Positions 31,371 to 40,003 of a stretch of DNA of 64,000 bases are shown here, piece by piece (within the stretch, counting starts at the first letter, position 1; each line of letters opens with the position of its first letter). Both the position numbers and the translations under genes were made by a program. Source of the stretch: Gorsachius magnificus (taxonomy: Eukaryota > Chordata > Aves > Pelecaniformes > Ardeidae); NCBI GenBank assembly GCA_034008185.1, contig CM067084.1, positions 6,963,385 to 7,027,384 on the forward strand. Reading direction: 5' to 3'. The notes below the pieces were generated by a model. That model made no database searches. It was not told the DNA's origin and worked only from the letters and a program-made list of their open reading frames with translations.

Positions 31371-31375
31371 CCAAT
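31371..31375 (+). promoter_or_regulatory. CCAAT box (NF-Y type)
   Basis: GTCCAATGAG matches the NF-Y context. It sits 82 bases from the CETN4 start codon, a usual promoter distance. NF-Y sites work in either orientation and are common in bidirectional CpG promoters. Confidence 0.5.
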
Positions 31376-31493
31376 GAGCGAGCCGGGCGTACCGGAGAAC
31401 CCGCCCCCCTCCCTTCGCCCGGGCCAGGTCCGGCGGGCTCGTGATGTCAGCGAGAGCGGGGGCGGCTCCGCCCTCCCGGTGTACAAACAAGCG

Positions 31494-31506
31494 GTGTCCT
31501 GGCAAC
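31494..31506 (+). promoter_or_regulatory. X-box-like RFX site
   Basis: GTGTCC-T-GGCAAC carries a perfect GGCAAC half site and an imperfect left half with one mismatch to the RYYNYY consensus, at a one-base spacing. RFX factors control many ciliary genes, including BBS genes, so the location between CETN4 and BBS12 makes the match more believable. Binding is not shown. Confidence 0.5.
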
Positions 31507-31527
31507 GCGCGCGCGCGGGGGGGGGGG
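31507..31527 (+). repeat. (GC)5 followed by an 11-base G run
   Basis: Five GC units run straight into eleven G residues, directly after the X-box-like site. Alternating GC and long G runs can form non-B DNA, and this is a likely sequencing trouble spot. Confidence 0.8.
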
Positions 31528-31690
31528 CGGCGGGCCGCCCGGGGCCGCCCCGCCGCGGGAGACGGCCAAGGGGAACCGGTTTGCCCCCGGGGGGGCGCCG
31601 GTTCCCGCCGGGGGAAGCGTCCGGGCCGTCACCAGGCCCGAGCGGGGCAGCTCCGGGGCGCCTGCCGGGGTGCCCTCTGGCTCCCCGTCT

Positions 31691-32379
31691 TGCGTGCCGG
31701 CTGCTTTCAGCGTGCAGGCCGCGAGCGACGCGGGGCTTGACGTGCGGAAAACGGACTCCGCGATCCGTAAGACTGTACAGTCGGTATGTTTATTCAGCGC
31801 TGGGCAGCACGGGGGGCAGTCCCACCAAAGTTGTGCGGGCCGCAACACGCAGCTTGTCCTGTTTATATGTAGCGAAGTGTTACATATGCATGAAGTTTCC
31901 CAATACGCCTATACATAGGCATAACCTGTCCCCGCTTCGTATTAAGTTTCAAGAGGTCATTCCCATAAGTCCCCCCCGACTGCGCATGCTCAGTGATTTG
32001 AGTCGGTGGTCTTCAGGGGTCGTTTACTTCATCCACTCCTCTTCTTCACCTTGTCCTTTTGGTGAACTCCAGCTTCTACCCCCCTTATTCCACTGTCAGA
32101 ACAGCACAGCCGGTACCAGCGGGCTCCCCATCCTTGGCTGTCCTCATATCGACAGAGTGCCAGGCGCTTTGTCCTCCTCCTGCCTTCCAAGGCCTGTAAC
32201 AAAGATGGGCCATCTCCTACTAATCTCTCCTCTTCCACATTCCCTACAGTGTTAGTTTCTTATCTATAGTTTACTTCATATGATTAGTAAGTTAACCTAA
32301 AACACAATGCTAGCAATTTAAGATGGATCTACAGCTGGCTTCACAAAGGTCCTTTTGTTAACCCTTTAGCCTCCCTTCA
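31691..32379 (-). mobile_element. Endogenous retrovirus LTR, probably solo, minus orientation
   Basis: Read on the minus strand, this has the order expected of an LTR: TG start, U3, TATAAA (plus coordinates 31862-31867), AATAAA poly(A) signal (31789-31794, 68 bases later), a short U5 and a CA end. The flanks at these limits show a 4-base match GTCT (31687-31690 and 32380-32383), a possible target-site duplication. Another left limit, TG at 31738, is also reasonable but has no matching flank. I see no gag, pol or env sequence and no second LTR in the window, so this looks like a solo LTR. It lies between the CpG island and the BBS12 coding exon, and its promoter points toward CETN4. Family not identified. 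Confidence 0.7.
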
Positions 32380-32383
32380 GTCT

Positions 32384-35300
32384 GGTTCACCGTGGACGTT
32401 TGGGTTCGGCCGCACTACTCTAGGAAGCCCTTTCTCTTTTCCCGTGACTAGTGATAGTGCTGGCTCTTGGGCAGACCTGGTAAGTGGCGATGATTACCTG
32501 AACCCTTGGTGGTTTAGTTGCAAGCAGGGCATTTTCTACCAATTTCCCGTTCATTGTGCACCAGTGCTGGTGCAAGAGAACATGTGCACGTGTATGCATG
32601 CAAGATTTTTTTTCCCCCCCCCTAATTTTACAGAAATACATTAATTTTGAAAACCAATCTAAAATTTTGTTGTATTAGTTTAGCCTTCATGGTTGAGGTG
32701 CTGAGAGACAAAGCAAGTAATAAGCATTTGGCATACCTCTTGGATACCTCTTCTTCACTTGAGACCCCAAAAACCTCTGTGTGTGTCAACATAAACTGAA
32801 CGTAAGGTCGAGTTTTATTTTTCTTGCAGAGACAGGTGATGAGGCAGGCAGCAGTATGTCAGCATGCGAGTTAGCTCAGCGGAAGCTGTCTGTAGTTGGT
32901 GTCTCGTGCATGGCTGCCCTTCACTATGGTTTGTTCATTCATTCTCCAGGATGCCTCCTACTCTTTGCTGACCTCACTTGTGTTTGACTCTGAAATGTAA
33001 TTCCACTCGATCCTCTATCTTTTCCACCTCAGACTGGATGGAAAAAGAGATAAGAGTCCAGGGGATAGGGGTGTGTACAGTTGAATTCTGGGTCTGCTGT
33101 ATATTGGTTTCTACGGCATAGGATAGTGTGATGTTCTTGCCGAAATAACGTGCATAAACCAAAGTGGGGCAGGGGAAGTATTGCAAAATCATAAATCACA
33201 CCTGCCAGAGTGTTGTGCCAGCAATGAAATAAAACCCCTTCCTGTAAGTATATGCCCTGCATTCATCTGGTTTTGCAGCCAAGCCCAGGGTCCACTTGGT
33301 TAAAGTTTATGGATCTGCAGGAGTACAGGCTGGTGTTGAAAATGAAGGTATGGTTTTAAAGTACAAGTTTAAGCTGAAAGTAAGGGGTGCATTTTTCAAC
33401 TTAAATTTCAGAGAAGATTTTAGCTAAGCAACTTGTAGTTGGCTGCATTGAGGTTTGGTGGAAACGCATTGACTTGACAGAAGGTTCTGCACTAACTCTA
33501 ATTAATCTCTCTCATAACCAGACTTGGTTTCACATTTGTTGAAATCAAGACGCCATTCTAGTAAGACAGTGGCTCATACTGCTGAGCTCAGCTCTCATTT
33601 GGCAGTGACTTGGGAGTAAGGAGTTCACTGTACTGGAAAATGGAAACCCCTTTCCCACCAGTCCTTCCATAGTTGACTCCTATCCAAACAGCAGAATGGC
33701 CGGAACTCCGTCCCTAGGACCTAGGTAGTGACTTAGCCTTTCAGCATAGCTAATTTAGCTCTTTCCTGAGTTTTATGAAGAGAACCACAAATTGGTTATT
33801 CTTTCTATCAAAACAAGAGCAGGTTGAGAAGTGACAATGTAGAAACCCTGTGTGTGTGTGTGTGTGTGTGAAAAACCAAACAACCCCAAACAAACAAAAC
33901 TCCATCCACACCCCACCCCCCCTTCCACAAAAAAAAAACCCCACAACATCAAAATTGCTGTCTTAGTAAATCCTAAAGATAAATCAGATTGAATGAGGTT
34001 TTGGGGGGAGTTTCATACTGGATTCCATGATCCAAGGATTATTATTTAATCACTTCTGTTTGTTTGTTTGTTTCTAAACAAGCTACCTGTGATGTTAAGC
34101 TAAGGATTCCAGTTAAGGAAAAAGAGACTTTTTTTATTATTACTACTGTAAGTACTGATATGGATACATAGCATGGCTAGGCCATTATCACAAGAAATTG
34201 CTGAGAAAAATTTCTAGAAGAACCCTTAAGTGGGTTGGGTGGAGGTTTTCAGATGCACACTCCCAGTGCAGTTTTAAAGTCAAAGGTACTTGCTTGTCTA
34301 AAAGTCCTTTTCTTAAACTGATTACGGATAACTATAGACTAAAATAATTTCTTGGTTAATGATTCTTTTGGTACTTCAAGATGTGTCTATTAATTGAAGG
34401 GAAATTCATTTGTCAGTTTGGGCTAGACCAGAACTTTAGGTCTGTCAGCATATAAAGGTTATTTCCGACTGCCTGCTCTGTTTCTTAAATTCTCGCTTTG
34501 TCTTCATTTGAGTTAATATTCAGATGGACTTTCATTGAGTGGGGTGGAAAAAGAGGTTTTGGGATTTGGAACAGCTATGCAAATTGACCTTTAGGGAGAT
34601 GAAATAAATGATTTGAATTTGAGCATAAAAGGTATATGGCTACGGCTTCTTAATTCTTGGTGTGGATACTTTTTAATTTAAAAAAAGAAAATAAAAAAGG
34701 AAGCTTTAGTTTAATCCATGTGGTCTGCCACAGGAGTGTGGTGTGGAAGGGATTTCGAGCGAAAGAAGACTAATTTTTGGCGTGATAAAACTGAGTAGTA
34801 GATGAAAACTCAAAAGTCTTGGCAGTTTGCTTTATGAGGTATAAAGAAGTGGCATTCCTTTTCATGCACATGGAATGAAGTATTGATGTGTGCTAAATGG
34901 AATACATAGAATTGGAATAAAATAAGTTTGATTATGTTTTTCCAGATTTGAAGGTTAAAGTTAGTGGCGTAACTATTGGTACTAAGATGGATCTGTACAG
35001 AGCACTTGCTTTTGCACATAATTGTCCATTCTGCTCTAAGGAACTAAGGAAAGTAAGGCAAATAACTGAAATTCCAGATAGCCGGTCAGGAGAGCAATGG
35101 AAGTTCTACAGAATCTGTACGGCTTCATGTTTAGGAAACCACTGGAATTAACAGCACTGTATTATCTGCCAGCAAGAAAAAATTCCATGGTATTTTAGCA
35201 ATGCACCATTTCAGCAACTACGTGCATAGATATCTCATAATAAGTGCACAGATTGAAGAACTGTTTTATACAGACAGCTTCATAGGAGAGCTGTGTTCAA

Positions 35301-35385
35301 CATTAGCCTGTTAATTTAATGTTTTGGTGATGTATGCTCTGGAGTGCTGTGAGGATGGGGCAATAAGTTTGTGTTCTGTTCACAG
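32384..35385 (+). other. BBS12: Inferred BBS12 5' intron
   Basis: No supported exon lies between the LTR and the splice acceptor at 35384-35385 (TTCTGTTCACAG). The stretch holds a TG microsatellite followed by an A/C-rich block (33849-33950), and a short open frame around 34948-35151 with no recognised domain. Human BBS12 has its whole coding sequence in one exon after a 5' non-coding exon, so an intron here is expected. The donor is not located; it should lie in or near the CpG island. Confidence 0.5.
33849..33870. repeat. (TG)11 microsatellite
   Basis: Eleven perfect TG units are followed by about 60 bases almost free of G and T and rich in A and C. This is a simple repeat, probably polymorphic. 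Confidence 0.9.
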
Positions 35386-35505
35386 ATGCTGCCTGCTGCC
35401 CATGGCTTTCAGGGATGTGAATGCAAGACGACATATTGGACTTCAGCAGCTCTCATCCTTAGCGTTAGCTGGCAGAACATTATTGGGGCCAATGAAATCA
35501 TGTAA
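35386..35505 (+). promoter_or_regulatory. BBS12: Upstream ORF overlapping the BBS12 start
   Basis: If splicing uses the strong acceptor at 35384-35385, the first three exon bases are ATG, sixteen bases before the BBS12 start and in another frame. This frame stays open for 39 codons and ends (TAA) inside the BBS12 coding region. Ribosomes starting here would miss the main start, so it could lower BBS12 output. The main start has a good Kozak context (GCCCATGG); the context of the upstream ATG depends on the unknown first exon. Confidence 0.4.
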
Positions 35506-37543
35506 ATTCATTGTGGATGAAAGCACCAACCAAAGCACACTGATTTGTTCTGCTGTTAGACTGATTGAAAGTTTGGATTTAACTAGTGCTGCCGGACAGC
35601 TTCTGAATGAAACCATTCAGGCACAAAACAAGGAGTTTAAGACTGGGATGAGTACCCTGTTGTTTCTCATTGGTGCATGGAGCAACGCTGTACTGGAGTG
35701 CCTCCAGCAGAATGTTCCTGTTTCTGCAATAGTATCTGTGATGTCTGAGGGGTTGAACTCTTGCTGTGAGAGAGTCCAGTGTCTTCAAATACCAATACAT
35801 GATGTAAACAAAGAGCTGTGTTCTAGCAGTGTTAGGCCAAACGCTTTTAAGAGCAAAACTTGCCAAATTGGACGTGACCGTCTTCTAAACCCTCAGAATT
35901 TCCTGTATATTCAGAAAGATATTTCTGCACCAGAAGAAGTAATTCCAAGAAGCCTTTGTTCTCATCAAGATGATGATTGTAATTTTAACAAGTGCGTGGT
36001 TTCACCTTTGGCCAGCTTTGGTTCAATAGCTTCTCTTGTCAAACCAGTGGGTGACAAAAGTACATCTGTGATTTCTGGAAGTGGTGTTATCACATCCAGC
36101 TGGAACAAACAAAAGTTAACCCATAGCAGATACTTCAGCACTCTTGGAAAAAGCCATTTTTCAAGTCAGGAAGGTAATTTTCAGGGATACCTTTCAGGAC
36201 ACTCGGCAGATCCATCTGAATGTTATGGTTTAGGACACCTGGCAATGACTCTGAGCCATGGAAATCAGACTAGCATGAAACTGCTACAAAGCATTGTTGC
36301 ATATCAACAAGAGAGAGCAGAATGCAGTGGCTCTTCCCCCTTTAATATTGCAGAAATTGTGACGTGCTGTTTACTGGGCCTGCCTGAAAGCTATTCTTGC
36401 ATCTCCCCAGGCTTTGTCACGTTACTATCACCAGAACAAGCCACAGTTATCAAATACTTTCAAGACAAATCCCTTCGGCTTCTGCTAATGGATGGTGACC
36501 TAACTGAACAATATCGTCACTTAGGTTTTAACAGACCACGTAATGTGAGGACCATAGTGGAGCATCCCGCCCTACAGGGAGGCGGAGCAGGAGACTTGTG
36601 GCTGAGCAGTATGTTAGATATTCTGATAAGCTTTGAAGTAGACTTGGTTTTGGTCAAAGGAAACGTGTGCGAAAACTTAATGGAAAGATGCATAGCAAGC
36701 GGTATATTGGTAATTGGTTCTGTGACTTGGGATGTGTTGCGTGCCTTTGGGGAGGTCACCAGCGCCCAGGCAGTGACATACCTCACCCAGCTGAATGCTT
36801 CTTGTGTGGGGAGTGGCGCCCAAGTGGAGCTGTGGAAGGCCTGCGATGGGCGTGCAATGGATCTGGGTGAGCTTGTGCCAGTCAGGATAAAAGTGCGAGG
36901 AATCCCCCTGCTCACAGCCGTGCTCACCACTACTGTAGCTTCAAAGATGCAGCTCATTGAAGACCAGTTCTGGACTTTAGTGTATCGACTCCATCATGCT
37001 TTAAATGACGAGAAGGTTTTTCTTGGTGGCGGTGCGGTGGAGCTCTTGTGCCTTAGTCACATTCAGATGCTTGCAGAACAGCCTTTACAACCAGAAAATA
37101 AAGACGCTGTTAAAGAGTTTCACAATCCTTGGCTGGCAGCATCTGCGACAGAGTGTAAGTCAGTTGTGCTCCAAGCATTAGCAAGCGGCTGGAAGCAGTA
37201 TCTTTCGGTGGTTATGTACAACACTGCAAAAGCTGCGTCGGAGTTGGAAGCGTGTGCCTCAGTTGATCATCACCTCAAAAAAGCAGTTGACTCTGGCTCT
37301 CCCTCGGCATATATATTGAAAGAGTTTAGAAGAGGTGATCTGCTCAGGGGTGGTTCTGGTCCCTTCACTGACCACGGAGAGGGTTTAAAGGTTTATGATA
37401 ATGTTACAGCCAAGACAGAGGCATGGCGGAGAGCTCTAGACTTGGTGCTACTAGTGCTTCAGACAGATGCTGAAATTATCACAGGCCTCAAAAGGAATCA
37501 GCTATTGAACTCGCATCTGTCAAGTGAATTTATGTTTTTGTAA
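35402..37543 (+). CDS. BBS12: Bardet-Biedl syndrome 12 protein, chaperonin-like (713 residues)
   Basis: BBS12 is a vertebrate relative of group II chaperonins (CCT/TCP-1). With BBS6/MKKS, BBS10 and CCT it helps assemble the BBSome, the coat that moves membrane cargo in cilia. The frame is one uninterrupted exon of 713 residues against 710 in human BBS12. The start MAFRDVN is followed by RRHIGLQQLSSLA, and LESLDLTSAAGQLLNE, TGMSTLLFLIGAW (residues 81-93), GDLTEQYRHLGFN, VFLGGGAVELLCL (GGGAV at 542-546) and AWRRALDLVLLVLQTDAEII near the C-terminus all match the family. The chaperonin ATP motif GDGTT is not kept at the TGMST site, so ATP hydrolysis is doubtful, as in the human protein. I chose the ATG at 35402 because it fits the human N-terminus, has a strong Kozak context and lies 16 bases after a good acceptor. 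The frame stays open to an ATG at 35324, but that crosses the acceptor. There are no internal stops. Confidence 0.96.
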   Translation: MAFRDVNARRHIGLQQLSSLALAGRTLLGPMKSCKFIVDESTNQSTLICSAVRLIESLDLTSAAGQLLNETIQAQNKEFKTGMSTLLFLIGAWSNAVLECLQQNVPVSAIVSVMSEGLNSCCERVQCLQIPIHDVNKELCSSSVRPNAFKSKTCQIGRDRLLNPQNFLYIQKDISAPEEVIPRSLCSHQDDDCNFNKCVVSPLASFGSIASLVKPVGDKSTSVISGSGVITSSWNKQKLTHSRYFSTLGKSHFSSQEGNFQGYLSGHSADPSECYGLGHLAMTLSHGNQTSMKLLQSIVAYQQERAECSGSSPFNIAEIVTCCLLGLPESYSCISPGFVTLLSPEQATVIKYFQDKSLRLLLMDGDLTEQYRHLGFNRPRNVRTIVEHPALQGGGAGDLWLSSMLDILISFEVDLVLVKGNVCENLMERCIASGILVIGSVTWDVLRAFGEVTSAQAVTYLTQLNASCVGSGAQVELWKACDGRAMDLGELVPVRIKVRGIPLLTAVLTTTVASKMQLIEDQFWTLVYRLHHALNDEKVFLGGGAVELLCLSHIQMLAEQPLQPENKDAVKEFHNPWLAASATECKSVVLQALASGWKQYLSVVMYNTAKAASELEACASVDHHLKKAVDSGSPSAYILKEFRRGDLLRGGSGPFTDHGEGLKVYDNVTAKTEAWRRALDLVLLVLQTDAEIITGLKRNQLLNSHLSSEFMFL

Positions 37544-38720
37544 GACTTGCAGGCTTTTTTTATAAGTCCATGAGTCAGTGGAAGAAGTCCAGGTGCAACC
37601 TACATTTCTTCATAGTTTATAAAGCAGACATTTAGATGCAATCATGACTTTAGAGTGTAACAGCAGAAATTGGAATGCGAGACAATCACAAGGTAGATAT
37701 AATTTCCCATTTCTAGAAACGGGAGTTAAGTAACAAACAAAAATCACTTGTGGGCTTACCTCTAACCCCAGCCATGCGTTTCTATCTAATGGTATTGTCT
37801 GTATGGGTAGATTAATCCAGTCAAACAAATTTCTCTGATTTAGCAGAGCAGATGTGCAGTTCTTTTGTTCATTATAATGAGGAGCACTGGGCAGGTGGGT
37901 ACATGTTGAGTTTAGCTGGAGAAAAGTTTGATACCTTGGATATGCTTATGTTCTGAATGGGCGCTGTCTGTATTAGGTATTTGGACTCGTGCTCTGTAAA
38001 TTATTCTTCTTTAATGTCTTTTAATGTCTTCAAAAGAAGGGTAGAGATTTCTTACGTAACATTGGTAGAGTGGTGTTAAATGAAATAATGTAATTATTTT
38101 TTATATATTGATCTTAATTTCTGTACATAGCAAATGTAAGAGTTAAACTTGCAATAATTTGAGTGCTACATTTTATGCTAAGAGATTGTATTAGTATATT
38201 CTACTTTTGCATATTTATCTGGGCCATATATCTCCTATTTTCAAATATATACCCTTTGGAATGTCTTGTTTTGACATAAATTCAGGTTGAATACTCCCTT
38301 TTGTTATTACAGAATGGATATATCTGTACACAAAGTTTTCTTTTACATTGCGAGTTGGATTTTTAGATTGTTTCCTTTGGGCTCTTTCAGTTATCCTTGC
38401 AGAGAGGAAAATGTCATATGTTTTAGCTGTTGGTTAAAAACTGAAAACAAATCTATCATGATGATTGAGGCAAGGCATTTTTACTATGTTTCAGCACTTA
38501 AAATTTGAAAGCAGAGCCACGGAGAGCTGGCACTTTGTTGCAAGAAAGAGGAGTGTAACTATGGAGATTTTTTTTCTGAAACTGGAATTCTGAATCACGC
38601 TTAAAGTGAAATGTCTTGCCAGTCCGGTGAAAACGGAATGGAAAAAGAATGGAAATGGCGATACTAAGGCGGATTCTTGCTTTTAGGAACTTTCTCATTA
38701 AAATGCTAATGGCTGGCAGT
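37544..38720 (+). other. BBS12: Probable BBS12 3' UTR
   Basis: After the TAA stop the sequence turns AT-rich, with no coding signal. It contains short AU-rich stretches near 38090-38110. I place the end loosely after the ATTAAA at 38697. A longer form to the AATAAA at 39998 is also possible. Confidence 0.4.
38697..38702 (+). terminator. BBS12: Candidate poly(A) signal of BBS12 (ATTAAA)
   Basis: This is the first common signal variant I see after the stop codon, about 1.15 kb downstream. It is a weaker variant than AATAAA. Confidence 0.35.
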
Positions 38721-39997
38721 ACTCCGGTTAAGCACTTACTTGTTATGATTGCTGGTGCTGGATGCAGACGGTCCTTCTGTGGTGAAAGCTAAGAACTGGG
38801 GTGGGCTAAAGAGTGTTTTCTGAGTTATGATTTAGTGGAAAAGCAGACAAAGACCGAGTGGTCATTGTACTGTTAGAGCCTTCGCTGCTAATTATTTACT
38901 GTTTTAAGTGGATGCTTTTTCTTCTGGACTTAACTTTCCTTGCGGTATTTCCCCACTGCAGAAGACTTCTTGGAGAAGAGCCATCAGCTGCCTCAAGCCC
39001 CCGTGAGCACTGGCAATCCCCCAGTTGACTTGTACTGAGCGTTAATACAGTTCTCTGCCTCTGTTCCCTGTTGGAGTTGCTCCTTCCTCCTGGGAAGGCC
39101 CTTCCCCTATACCTGTGCATTTCGTGGTGCCTAAACCAGAGGGCTTGAATTAATGAAAAGGAAAGACAGTTCCTAAAATGTCTCCCCATGGTGCCAACAC
39201 GTCGGCATTATATCCCAGTATAATTGTGAGTAGATAGTTGACAGTATCTGGTGTTTTCTACCTCCCTCGTGTTCTCTAATTTTTTTTTTTGCTTCCTTTG
39301 ATGTCTTCATCCCTATAACCCATAACTCCATGACCTACATTGCGTTCTGCTAAAAATAGCCCTTTTTGAGACTTGCTTATGGGTGTCTGTAGCTGGGAGT
39401 TCCCTGGAGAGGTGGGGTAGGCTACTGAGGTTCTAAATTAACCTTAAGCATGAGATGAAATTGGGATCCTTAGAAACAGCTTTTGGATGTTGAACTGACC
39501 AGAAGCCCTATCTTCATTTTTATGAAGAAAAAAGAACATCTAAATGCATTTTATCCTGGAGCTTTCTTCTATGCTAATATATACTGTATCAAATTATATA
39601 CTCAGATCTTTCCTAGAGCTGTTTACCCATGTGGTTCACACTAGGTGAGTACTTGATATATTCAGGATATAAGGAAAAGAAAGACACAGATAATGAAATT
39701 CATCCTCAAATATGGTTTAGATACATATAGGTATATGTGTGGGGGGGTGGGTATTAAAGTAGTGTTACACAGCATATTTTCAAAGGTTTCATTCAGAGTT
39801 CTCATTCCTGGATGGCATATTTTTATTTTTATATTTGTATTCTACTTGCCTGTAACTGGAAGGTTTTTAGGGAGGTTAAGGGAGCCTATTAATAGCAGTT
39901 GCCTTTTAGAAATATGAGAGAAAAAACTACTCTGTGTGTAGAAGGCTCATAGTATTTAGCCATCTCTGACCTGAAACTGTGAATATTTTTGTTTTCT

Positions 39998-40003
39998 AAT
40001 AAA
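39998..40003 (+). terminator. BBS12: Alternative distal poly(A) signal (AATAAA)
   Basis: A canonical signal about 2.45 kb after the BBS12 stop, which could end a longer 3' UTR. Chance occurrence is likely in AT-rich DNA. Confidence 0.25.

Noticed and set aside
35324..35401. In-frame extension of BBS12 to an upstream ATG
   Set aside because: The extra 26 residues cross a strong splice acceptor and have no counterpart in human BBS12, whose N-terminus fits the ATG at 35402.
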